64,000 bases of DNA from contig SXUL01000041.1 of the NCBI GenBank assembly GCA_005790545.1, positions 19,962 to 83,961 of the forward strand. Direction: 5' to 3'. Within the stretch, counting starts at the first letter, position 1. Every line of letters starts with the position of its first letter. Shown here one piece after another: positions 52,032 to 60,284 of the stretch. The position numbers were made by a program, and so were the translations under genes. The stretch is from Planctomycetia bacterium. Lineage in GTDB: Bacteria > Planctomycetota > GCA-002687715. The notes under the pieces were generated by a model. It searched no databases. It saw only the letters and a program-made list of their open reading frames with translations, and was not told where the DNA came from.

Positions 52032-53515
52032 GCGCAACGCCGCTCCTCGAACTCAAGGGTGTGGCGCGGCGCTTCGGTGCCACCGCAGCGGTCAAGCCGC
52101 TCAACCTCGCCGTCCATGCCGCCGAGATCCACGCCATCGTGGGCGAAAACGGCGCGGGCAAGTCCACGCTCATGAAGCTCATCGCCGGAGTGCTGCGCCC
52201 AAGCGCCGGCGTCATGCTCATGGAAGGGCGGGAATGCCGCTTTCATTCAAGGCAGGATGCGCGCAAGCATGGCATCGCCTTGCTTCCGCAGGAGGTCGAG
52301 GTTCCAGAGAACCTCTGCGTCGCGGATTTGCTGCACCTCGGACGTGAACAAGGTTCGTGGGTGCGTCGTGTTCAGGAACGAGCTCAGGCCGAGAGAGCAC
52401 TCGCTCGCGTGGGAGCACGGTTCTCTCCCGACGACGCCGTTGAAACGCTTTCCATCGCGGAGCGGCAGTTGCTGCTCATCGCCCGCGCCCTCGATGAGGA
52501 GGCCCGCATCCTCGTTCTCGACGAGCCGACCTCCGCCCTGGCCACGACGGAATCGGAGCGTCTGCTCTCTCTCCTCGAAGAGCTGCGCACGCGCGGCACC
52601 GCGGTGCTGCTCATTTCCCACAAACTGCGTGAAGTGGAGCGCCTCGCGGACCGGGTGAGCGTCCTCCGCGATGGCGTGCTGGTGGCGCAATGCGAGCGCG
52701 GTGCGTTCGATTCTGCGGACCTCGTGCGGGCCATGGTGGGCCGCAACATCGAGGCGAGTGCGGCGCGCGACGCAACCGGCAGAGCCGTGCTGCTCGACGT
52801 ATGCGGCCTCGTGACTGCTGCCTGGCCCGCGCACACTTTCGATGGCGTCGTCCGCAGCGGAGAAATCGTGGGTCTCGCAGGCCTCGTGGGCGCCGGAAGG
52901 ACGGAGTTGCTGCGCGCGATCTTCGGAGCTGACATTGCCCGTGCTGGCAGCATGACCTTTGATGGCCACTCCCTACCCGCGCAATCACCGCGCACGTCGG
53001 TAGCCGCTGGCATCGGATTCCTGCCGGAAGATCGACGCGGTGAGGCCGCCTTCGACGGACACTCGGTCGCATGGAATTTGACGGCCAGTACTGTGGCGCC
53101 GCGGCGTGGTGCCTTCTGGCGTCATGTCGGGCGCGAAGCTCACAACGCGGCGGAAGCCTTCACGGCAACGGGCGTGCGCGGCGCAGGTCTGGATTCCGCC
53201 ATTGAATCGCTGTCGGGTGGCAATCAACAGAAGGTCGTGCTCGGCCGCTGGCTGCCTGCTGCACCGAAGCTCCTCCTTCTCGACGAGCCCACGCGCGGCA
53301 TTGATGTCGCCGCGCGTGCGGACATTCATGCGCTCCTGCGGCGGCTCGCGGACAACGGCACCGGCATCCTCTTTGCCAGTTCAGACATGGAGGAACTCCT
53401 TGCTCTCGCGGACCGCGTGATCGTGCTGCATGAAGGACGCATGGCGGGGTCGCTCGCACGCGCCAACATGAATGAGGAACGCATTCTGGCCTTGGCCACG
53501 GGGCATGCCGCATGA
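52028..53515 (+). CDS. Sugar ABC transporter ATPase (RbsA/MglA type)
   Basis: 495 aa with two ABC domains. The first has Walker A GENGAGKST (39-47) and Walker B LVLDEPTSAL, but its signature motif is degenerate (TLSIAERQLLLI). The second has a degenerate Walker A (GLVGAGRTELLRA) and a good signature LSGGNQQKVVLGRWL with LLLDEPTRGID. This asymmetry is normal for the CUT2 family. It powers uptake through the permease encoded next, which it overlaps by 4 nt. Confidence 0.96.
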   Translation: MSATPLLELKGVARRFGATAAVKPLNLAVHAAEIHAIVGENGAGKSTLMKLIAGVLRPSAGVMLMEGRECRFHSRQDARKHGIALLPQEVEVPENLCVADLLHLGREQGSWVRRVQERAQAERALARVGARFSPDDAVETLSIAERQLLLIARALDEEARILVLDEPTSALATTESERLLSLLEELRTRGTAVLLISHKLREVERLADRVSVLRDGVLVAQCERGAFDSADLVRAMVGRNIEASAARDATGRAVLLDVCGLVTAAWPAHTFDGVVRSGEIVGLAGLVGAGRTELLRAIFGADIARAGSMTFDGHSLPAQSPRTSVAAGIGFLPEDRRGEAAFDGHSVAWNLTASTVAPRRGAFWRHVGREAHNAAEAFTATGVRGAGLDSAIESLSGGNQQKVVLGRWLPAAPKLLLLDEPTRGIDVAARADIHALLRRLADNGTGILFASSDMEELLALADRVIVLHEGRMAGSLARANMNEERILALATGHAA

Positions 53516-54471
53516 CCGGCGCCAAGGGACGCATTCTCGGAGTCGCCCTGCTGCTCGTCGCGGTGATGGGCGCGACAACTGCCCTCAACCCGGATTTTCT
53601 CGGTACAGGGAATCTCCAGAACATCCTGCGCTGGACCTCGCTCTTCGGCGTGCTCTCCCTCGCGGCCGCGCTCGTCATCATCAGTGGAGGCATCGACCTC
53701 TCCCTCGGCTCCGTCGCTGCACTTTCCGGTGCCCTCACGCCGTGGCTGCTCCGTCATCACGGTTTCTCGCCAGCCGCGGCCATTGCGGTGCTCCTGCTCG
53801 GATGCACTCTGCTCGGCGTACTCCATGGGGTGCTGATCACACGCCTCAAGCTCCAGCCGTTCGTGGTCACACTCTGCGGACTGCTGATCTACCGCGGACT
53901 CGCGCGCACCCTCACCGGAGAACAGGTCACCGGCTACGGCACGGAGCACGATGATCTGCGACAGATCGCCATCGGACGCTGGCTTGGATTGCCGGTGCCT
54001 TCCTTTGTCCTTCTCGGCATCGCCTTGCTCGTGCAGCTCTTCCTTTCCCGCGCCGTCGCAGGGCGCTGGCTCTATGCCACCGGACGCAATCCTGTGGCCG
54101 CACGGCTCTGCGGTGTGCCGGTGGACGGGGTGACCACGGCCGCGTACGCGCTGGCGGGTCTGCTCGCCGGTGTTGGCGGCGTTCTCTTCTCCCTCGACCT
54201 CAACTCGGTGACGCCCGCGCAGTTCGGCCAGTCTTACGAGCTCTACGCCATCGCTGCTGCGGTCCTCGGCGGCTGCTCGCTTCGCGGAGGCGAAGGAACC
54301 GTCCTCGGTGTCCTCCTCGGAACGGCCCTCATTCGTGTGCTCTACAACGCCACCAATCTCCTCGGCATCCCGACGCAACTCGAATACGCCATCATTGGCG
54401 GCGTGATCCTCGCCGGGGTGGTCAGTGACGAGCTCCTGCGCCGCTTGCGCTCCCGGCGCACTGCGGTCTAG
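53512..54471 (+). CDS. Sugar ABC transporter permease (RbsC type)
   Basis: 319 aa with about eight to ten transmembrane helices and CUT2 permease landmarks: IISGGIDLSLGSVAALSGAL, YATGRNPVAARLCGVPVD and VLGGCSLRGGEGTVLGVLLG. It forms the channel of the importer with the ATPase and binding protein upstream. The next gene, a dehydrogenase, begins 30 nt later. Confidence 0.96.
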   Translation: MTGAKGRILGVALLLVAVMGATTALNPDFLGTGNLQNILRWTSLFGVLSLAAALVIISGGIDLSLGSVAALSGALTPWLLRHHGFSPAAAIAVLLLGCTLLGVLHGVLITRLKLQPFVVTLCGLLIYRGLARTLTGEQVTGYGTEHDDLRQIAIGRWLGLPVPSFVLLGIALLVQLFLSRAVAGRWLYATGRNPVAARLCGVPVDGVTTAAYALAGLLAGVGGVLFSLDLNSVTPAQFGQSYELYAIAAAVLGGCSLRGGEGTVLGVLLGTALIRVLYNATNLLGIPTQLEYAIIGGVILAGVVSDELLRRLRSRRTAV

Positions 54472-54501
54472 CATCCAACTTGGCCACAAGATGAGACCTT
54501 C

Positions 54502-55746
54502 ATGAGCATCCCCGTCGGACATGTGCTCGCTGCCAGTGCGCACTCGCGCATGGAGGCGCAGGTGCTGCATGGAGTGCTGGCCGCGGCAGGGCTCACCCCC
54601 ATGGTGCCGGACGAAAACCTCGCCGATGGCTGGGCTTCCGTGCAACAGATGGCGAATGCCATGGCCGTTGACATCTATGTCCCGAAAGCGGAGGCCGAAC
54701 GCGCCCGTGAGGCTCTTGCGAGCGCACGCGCTTCGCGCGACGCGGTCTTCTCCGAGGATGGTGTCCACGTGCGCCCGGTTCGTTTCGGAATTGTGGGCGC
54801 CGGACGCATCGTCTCGGGACGCTTCGTGCCGGCACTGCAACAGACGGAGCGCGCGGAATTGCGGCGTGTCGCCACACGCAGTCCCGCGCGCGCCGCGGAT
54901 TTCGCTGCCACCTGCGTGAGTTCGCGCTACGAGGACGTGTTCGAAGATCCCGAGGTTGAAGCGGTCTACATCGCCACCCACAACGGCCTGCATCATGAGC
55001 AGGCTCTTGCCGCCATGCGCCGCGGCAAGCATGTGCTCTGCGAGAAGCCGCTCGGACGCAATGCACGCGAGTGCCGCGAACTGGCGGACGTGGCTGCTGC
55101 CAGCGGATTGCTGCTCATCGAAGGCTTCATGTACCGCTCGCATCCGCAACTCGCTCTCGTACAACGCCTGCTGGCGGAAGGACGCATCGGCACGCTGCGC
55201 ACGGTGGAGGCATCCTTCTCCTTCATGCTCACACGCAAGGATGACGTGCGCCTGAAGCCCGAGTGGGGCGGCGGGGCCCTGCTTGATGTGGGCTGCTACT
55301 GCGTGAATTTCGCGCGGCTGTTCCTCGGCGATCTTCCGCGGCGCGTCACCGCTTTCGCCGCGTTCGACGCCACGCATGGCATCGACACCAGCCTGAGCGG
55401 AGTGCTCGACTACGGGGAGGGGCGGCACGCCGTCGTGAGCTGTGGCTTCGACGGGGGCACACGCAATCGAGCGCTGCTCTCAGGAACCGAAGGCGTGCTC
55501 AGCATTCCCGAGGCCTTCCTCACCCAGCCGCACGAGAACAAGGTCGTGCTCGATTCCGCCGCCGGCCACGAGGAGTTCCGTGTCGAATCCGCCGACGCAT
55601 TCCTGCTCATGATCGAGTCTTTTGCGGCTGCCGTCCGCGGCGAAGCAGCGCCGCACCTGTCCGCCGAAGAGGGCTGGCACAACGCACGCATCATGGACGC
55701 ATTGTTGCTCTCGGCACGGCGTTTCGGCGCTCCTGTCACGCCTTGA
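54502..55746 (+). CDS. Gfo/Idh/MocA dehydrogenase fused to DUF2007
   Basis: 414 aa. Residues 1-75 are an N-terminal domain of the DUF2007 type (MEAQVLHGVLAAAGLTPMV, AVDIYVPKAEAERAREAL), a small putative signal-transducing fold. Residues about 92-410 are a Gfo/Idh/MocA NAD(P)-dependent oxidoreductase with GIVGAGRI (96-103) and the catalytic EKP at 181-183 (VLCEKPLG), plus GALLDVGCYCVNFAR. It should oxidise or reduce a sugar brought in by the upstream ABC importer. The fusion is in frame and the linker has no break. Confidence 0.93.
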   Translation: MSIPVGHVLAASAHSRMEAQVLHGVLAAAGLTPMVPDENLADGWASVQQMANAMAVDIYVPKAEAERAREALASARASRDAVFSEDGVHVRPVRFGIVGAGRIVSGRFVPALQQTERAELRRVATRSPARAADFAATCVSSRYEDVFEDPEVEAVYIATHNGLHHEQALAAMRRGKHVLCEKPLGRNARECRELADVAAASGLLLIEGFMYRSHPQLALVQRLLAEGRIGTLRTVEASFSFMLTRKDDVRLKPEWGGGALLDVGCYCVNFARLFLGDLPRRVTAFAAFDATHGIDTSLSGVLDYGEGRHAVVSCGFDGGTRNRALLSGTEGVLSIPEAFLTQPHENKVVLDSAAGHEEFRVESADAFLLMIESFAAAVRGEAAPHLSAEEGWHNARIMDALLLSARRFGAPVTP

Positions 55747-55773
55747 CGAGTCTGTCGCCGCGCTCTGTATACT
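55743..55773 (+). promoter_or_regulatory. lemA promoter
   Basis: TTGACG (55743-55748), 19-nt spacer, TATACT (55768-55773), an excellent -10. The predicted leader is about 30 nt. The -35 overlaps the stop of the dehydrogenase gene. Confidence 0.6.
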
Positions 55774-55810
55774 GGCGCGCACGGCATGACGCCGCAGAAA
55801 GGCCTGACTC

Positions 55811-56380
55811 ATGGAAGGCATTGGCGCGGGTTGGATCGTCCTCATCGCACTCGTCGTTCTGGGTGGCATCCTCGCCATCTGGTTTGTCGGCATCTACAAC
55901 TCGCTGATCCGGGCGCGCAATGAGGTGCAAAGCGCATGGTCGCACATTGATGTGCAACTGAAGCGCCGCCACGATCTCATTCCCAATCTCATCGAGACCG
56001 CGCGCGGTTACATGCAGCACGAGCGCGGCACCCTTGAAGCCGTGACGCAGGCGCGCAATGTTGCCGTCGGCGCGCGCTCCCCTGCCGCAGCCGGGAAGGC
56101 CGAAGGCATGCTCGGCGCCGCGCTCGCCGGTTTCTACGCCGTCGCCGAGAACTATCCGGAACTGAAGGCCAATGCCAACTTCCTGAAACTGCAAGATGAG
56201 TTGACGGAAACCGAGAACCGGCTCAGCCTCGTGCGTCAGGGCTACAACGACACGGCCATGCGCTTCAACAATCTGCGCGAGGTGTTCCCGAACTCCCTCA
56301 TCGCGGGTTCCTTCGCACGCGCCGAAATGTTCGAAATCACGAACCCTGCCGAGCGCGAAGTACCGCAGGTGAAGTTCTGA
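55811..56380 (+). CDS. LemA family protein
   Basis: 189 aa. One N-terminal transmembrane helix (IVLIALVVLGGILAIWFVGIYNSLI) is followed by the LemA helical bundle: RNEVQSAWSHIDVQLKRRHDLIPNLI, ENYPELKANANFLKLQDEL and YNDTAMRFNNLREVFPNSLIA. LemA proteins sit in the cytoplasmic membrane with the bundle outside; their role is uncertain. The usual TPM-domain or M48 peptidase partner is not adjacent. The kinase gene follows 13 nt later. Confidence 0.96.
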   Translation: MEGIGAGWIVLIALVVLGGILAIWFVGIYNSLIRARNEVQSAWSHIDVQLKRRHDLIPNLIETARGYMQHERGTLEAVTQARNVAVGARSPAAAGKAEGMLGAALAGFYAVAENYPELKANANFLKLQDELTETENRLSLVRQGYNDTAMRFNNLREVFPNSLIAGSFARAEMFEITNPAEREVPQVKF

Positions 56381-56393
56381 TACCCACGGGGTC

Positions 56394-59300
56394 ATGAGCA
56401 GCAACGGGTCCGGAAAGACGCCGGAGCCATGGCGGCGGCCTGAGGCAGGTGACTGCATCGGCGGGCGCTACATGCTCCGGCGCATGCTCGGGCGCGGGAG
56501 CTTCGCCGAGGTCTGGGAGGCGGAGGATCAGCGCGTCCCCGGACGCCTCGTGGCGCTGAAGCACATCGGCAATACCACGGACCGTGAAGTCGAAGCGTAT
56601 TTCAAGCGCGAGATGCAGATTCTCGGCAGCATCGACAACGAACACGTTGTGAAGCTCCATGACACGTTCATGGAGCACGGCCGGCTCTGGATGGTGCAGG
56701 AACTGATCCCAGGGCCCTCTCTTGAGAGCCTGCTCCGCATGGGCGATGCGCTGCCGGGTTCGTCCGTCGCGCTCATGCCCGTCGCCTTGCCCGGTGCCAA
56801 GGGACAGCAAGGACCTGACGCTGGAGCCCGCTACGTGGCCGCGGTGTTCCTGCAACTCGCACGCGCGTTGGATGCCATCCATGCCAAGCGCATCACACAT
56901 CGCGACATCAAACCCGCCAACATCATGTTCCGTGCGGATGGTACTCCGGTGTTCATCGATTTCGGATTGGCACGCGCCGAGCACTCGGCCGTCCTGCAGG
57001 GCACGCAACTCGGTGCTCCGGGTTCGCTCACCTGGCAGTCTCCCGAGATTGTCGGTGGCGCCAAACGCGACACGCGCTTCGACCCGGCAGCGGATGTCTG
57101 GGCTCTCGGGCTCACGTTGTACACATGCCTGACGCGCAGACAGCCCTTCGCGCACAGTACGGATGCAGCCACGCGCGATGCCGTTCTCCATGAGGATCCG
57201 CTCCATCCCGCCAGAATTGCGCCCGCCGCGCCCGTGGACCTCGGCACCATCGCACTGGCGACACTTGCCAAGGACCCCCGACAGCGTCTCAAGAACGCGG
57301 GCGACCTCGCTGACGATCTCGAACGCTTCTTGGCGGGGCACTCGATTCACTCCAGACCACCCTCGCTGTTCGGCAGGTTGCTGCGTTTCGTGCGCCGGCA
57401 ACCCTCCCTCGCGGCCTTGCTCATCCTCATTGTGCTGCTCCCCGTGCTCGGCGGAGGTGTGTGGCTCTGGTACGCGCCGCGCCTCGCTGCAGCCGAAGCC
57501 CTGGAACTGCGCGAGGCCGTGCTGAGAGCAAACCTCGCGGGCTATGCCGCGTTTTTCGAGCAACAGCCGGAGGCAGCACTGGAGCATTTCAACGCCGCGC
57601 TGCGGCGGGACCCATCCGATCCGGAAGCGGTGTGTGGCAAGGTACTCGCGTTCAGGGCACTGCAAATGAGCGCGGAGGCACGTGCCATGGTGACCTCGAG
57701 TGTTGCAGCCCTGCAGCGCACGCCACTCGTCAGCATCTTCGCACGTGATGAATCCGAGGGCCCTGCCGAAGCGTGGGTGCGCGCGGCCATGGAACGCGCG
57801 CACACTGCGACCGACTGGTTCCTGCTTGTGCAAGCGCTCGTCGGGGAGCGCTCCGCTGCAGCCGTCCAACTGCGTGCAGAGTGCGGTCACAGGGCCCTGC
57901 TCGCGAGTGGCGTGCCTTCGCTGTTGCACCTCATCGCCGCGGTTTGGAGCGCTGGAGCGGCAAAGGACCTCAACGCCGTGCAGGATGCGGACTTCGCCAT
58001 CAGGACGCACGCGCCCGGCTCGCCCGAGGCGTTGCACCAGGCCGGTGTGTCTCTCGCCCTCTGCGGCGCCATGGAACCCGCACTGGAGAGATTGAACGAA
58101 GCACGCCGCCTCGCGCCCGAACGGCCCTCCATGGTGAAGGATCTTGCGCACTGGATGGCCCTCTCCGGTGACGGCAGCGCCGCGCGACGGATGCTCGAAG
58201 CCGCCGTACTGAAGTGGCCGCGGCATCCCGGCTGCCGCATGGAGCTTGCCGAACAGCTGGAGCGCTCAGGACTGCTTGCTGAAGCCTTGGTGCAGGTTGA
58301 GGAAGTGCTGAAGCTCCAACCCCAGCACCCGGAGGCTGTGAACGCCTCTGCGAGCTTGCAGGTTTTCGTCGCGTTCTCCGCCGGAGAGATCTCCAGACTC
58401 GAGAATGTGGCGGCCTTGATCGAGGCCGCCATCTCGTTGCAGCGCACGAACATCCCGGGTGCCCACAGCCTGCTGGATCGCGCCCTGCAACTTGCACCAC
58501 ACTCCGCTCGGGCCCTGCGAGAAAAAACGGCTCTCTTGCTGCGCGAGAACGCCTTTGATGCTGCGGAAGCACTGCTGGCGCGCGCGACGGAGGCCGCTGA
58601 GAAGCTGGATCTCAGACAGCCGGCCGAACGCCGACTCGCCAACAACATCCACTCGGATGCCATGGCGATCGCTGCCAAGCGCGGCCACATCAACCTCGCT
58701 CTTGCCTGCGGGGAAACCCTCACGCGCTCGGAACCGACCAATCTCGTTTTTCAGCTCAACTACGCCATGCTTCTTCTCCGCAGCATGAACCCCGCGGCCG
58801 CGCTGGATGCGATCCGGGTGGCCGAAGCCCAACGGCCTCTAGATACACGTTCGATGGTGTGGCGTGCACAGGCGGAAATCGCGCTCGGTCGCTGGGCCAA
58901 TGGCATCGCCACTCTGGACGCGGCTCTCGCGCGTTCCCCCAATGAAGTCGTACGCAAGGACGCGCTGGCTTTGAAAAATCACGCGCGTGCATTGCTCGCT
59001 CTCGATCTCGCGAACATCAAGAGCGATCCCTCACCGCTTCTTGGCGAGGCGCTCGCGGCAACACAGCGCCATGCGGAGGCCGTCCCGCACCTCCTCCCGC
59101 TGCTGCAGGATACGGCAGTCCCCGCGCTCCCTGGTCCGGCGCCTCTTCGCCGCGCAGCGGTCACCGCCGTGCGCGCGATCGCCACTGCGTCGCATGCAGA
59201 TCAGCGACGCTTCAAGGCCGCTGCCATCCGCTTCCTGCATGCGGAGGTACTGCGGCTCCATGACCCGGCGCGCTGCCGCTCTCTGGAAACTCTTGAAGCC

Positions 59301-59441
59301 GGACTGAATGAACTCGCCAACTGTCCGGTGCTTGCCACACTGCTCTTCGCCAGTTCCCACATTCCACCAGCGGACAACGAAATCTGGGAACTGGAACAGG
59401 AATTGCTCTCGACGCTGCGCCCGCTCAGCCGCGGGCGCTGA
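56394..59441 (+). CDS. Ser/Thr protein kinase with TPR-containing C terminus
   Basis: 1015 aa. Residues about 25-315 are a PknB-type kinase: GRGSFAEV at 33-40, the ATP lysine K56 (VALKHI), HRDIKPAN with catalytic D171, DFG at 189-191 and an activation segment ending SPEI. A transmembrane helix lies at about 339-360. The remaining ~650 residues are helical repeats of the TPR type (APEALHQAGVSLALCGAMEPALERLNEARRLAPERP), which would lie outside the membrane. An insert near residues 118-146 enlarges the N-lobe/C-lobe hinge region. Substrates are unknown; a convergent sigma-factor gene lies 27 nt downstream. Confidence 0.95.
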   Translation: MSSNGSGKTPEPWRRPEAGDCIGGRYMLRRMLGRGSFAEVWEAEDQRVPGRLVALKHIGNTTDREVEAYFKREMQILGSIDNEHVVKLHDTFMEHGRLWMVQELIPGPSLESLLRMGDALPGSSVALMPVALPGAKGQQGPDAGARYVAAVFLQLARALDAIHAKRITHRDIKPANIMFRADGTPVFIDFGLARAEHSAVLQGTQLGAPGSLTWQSPEIVGGAKRDTRFDPAADVWALGLTLYTCLTRRQPFAHSTDAATRDAVLHEDPLHPARIAPAAPVDLGTIALATLAKDPRQRLKNAGDLADDLERFLAGHSIHSRPPSLFGRLLRFVRRQPSLAALLILIVLLPVLGGGVWLWYAPRLAAAEALELREAVLRANLAGYAAFFEQQPEAALEHFNAALRRDPSDPEAVCGKVLAFRALQMSAEARAMVTSSVAALQRTPLVSIFARDESEGPAEAWVRAAMERAHTATDWFLLVQALVGERSAAAVQLRAECGHRALLASGVPSLLHLIAAVWSAGAAKDLNAVQDADFAIRTHAPGSPEALHQAGVSLALCGAMEPALERLNEARRLAPERPSMVKDLAHWMALSGDGSAARRMLEAAVLKWPRHPGCRMELAEQLERSGLLAEALVQVEEVLKLQPQHPEAVNASASLQVFVAFSAGEISRLENVAALIEAAISLQRTNIPGAHSLLDRALQLAPHSARALREKTALLLRENAFDAAEALLARATEAAEKLDLRQPAERRLANNIHSDAMAIAAKRGHINLALACGETLTRSEPTNLVFQLNYAMLLLRSMNPAAALDAIRVAEAQRPLDTRSMVWRAQAEIALGRWANGIATLDAALARSPNEVVRKDALALKNHARALLALDLANIKSDPSPLLGEALAATQRHAEAVPHLLPLLQDTAVPALPGPAPLRRAAVTAVRAIATASHADQRRFKAAAIRFLHAEVLRLHDPARCRSLETLEAGLNELANCPVLATLLFASSHIPPADNEIWELEQELLSTLRPLSRGR

Positions 59442-59467
59442 CCGTCACGGAGCGCAACTGCGCTACC

Positions 59468-60202
59468 TCACTCAGGCTTGTCTGGACGCGCGACCTTCCG
59501 TGCCAGGAGTCTGGGGCCGGACATCCATGAGAGCATCTCAGGAGAAATGACTTTCCGGAGCTTGCGGCGCATGCGCTGGATGTCCTTGCGCAAGGAATCT
59601 GGCGTGCACTTGAGCCTGAGCACTCTGATGATCTCCTCCGTCTTGAGATCGTGCACAGCACGCATTTCGAAAACCTTCCGGTTCTTCGCGCCAAGTTCGC
59701 GGTTGAGAAGAAACTTCAGAGCCGACGCAAGCTCTCGACCCTGCGTCCACTGCGACGCACTGGGGCTGGTGCGCTGCACCCGGTCCGGATCCACTCCCGA
59801 TTCCCCGCCGCTCTCCCGCGCAAGCCTCGCAAAGTGCGCTGCCCGCTTGTTCGCGGCAATGGCCCTGAGGATGGGCACGACACGTTCTGAAGTGAGTCGT
59901 TTATTCTTCGGCACCTGTGTCCGCGTAGCGCCGTAGCTCTTCCAGAACCCGGCGGTCACATCAGAAGCGAAATCTTCCAGATCGATCTGAACTCCGGCCT
60001 GGTCCCTCAACACCGCCCCGGCCACCCGCTTGATAAGCGGCTGCAGGGCTGTCAGGAGCTCTCCCCAAGCACTGCGGCGCCTGTTCGGGTCGCCACGGTA
60101 GGTGTTCTTGAGTAGGAGCGCGCAATTCGACGGCAATGGAAAATCGCTGCCGTTTCTTGGCGAAGATCCATGCCCTCCCGTCGCGCCGGCTGCAGTGCTC
60201 AT
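59468..60202 (-). CDS. ECF-like RNA polymerase sigma factor
   Basis: 244 aa. Region 2 lies around residues 30-110 (AWGELLTALQPLIKRVAG, DLEDFASDVTAGFWKSYG) and a sigma-70 region 4-like helix-turn-helix around 160-225 (NRELGAKNRKVFEMRAVHDLKTEEIIRVL, DSLRKDIQRMRRKLRKVI). The linker between them is longer than in most ECF factors and rich in Arg, Ser and Gly. It is close to planctomycete extracytoplasmic-function sigma factors that are paired with Ser/Thr kinases. It lies tail to tail with the kinase gene. No anti-sigma gene is adjacent. Confidence 0.88.
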   Translation of the reverse strand: MSTAAGATGGHGSSPRNGSDFPLPSNCALLLKNTYRGDPNRRRSAWGELLTALQPLIKRVAGAVLRDQAGVQIDLEDFASDVTAGFWKSYGATRTQVPKNKRLTSERVVPILRAIAANKRAAHFARLARESGGESGVDPDRVQRTSPSASQWTQGRELASALKFLLNRELGAKNRKVFEMRAVHDLKTEEIIRVLRLKCTPDSLRKDIQRMRRKLRKVISPEMLSWMSGPRLLARKVARPDKPE

Positions 60203-60267
60203 GCTCCGAGCATAACCAGCTCTCCTTCACCTGCGTTGCCTTACGTGAGTCGAGATACGTTCTGCAC

Positions 60268-60273
60268 TAAACT
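60268..60273 (+). promoter_or_regulatory. -10 element before acetoacetyl-CoA synthetase gene
   Basis: TAAACT ends 11 nt before the ATG at 60285, predicting a leader of about 5 nt. It is the same -10 as at 31049. No -35 at proper spacing is clear. Confidence 0.35.
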
Positions 60274-60284
60274 GCGCACCACGC

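Noticed and set aside
53326..55428. A 700-codon minus-strand frame across the sugar operon
   Set aside because: It spans two clearly coding plus-strand genes (permease and dehydrogenase) and has no recognisable feature.
56337..58226. A 629-codon minus-strand frame across the kinase gene
   Set aside because: Antisense to a kinase with complete catalytic motifs; a shadow.
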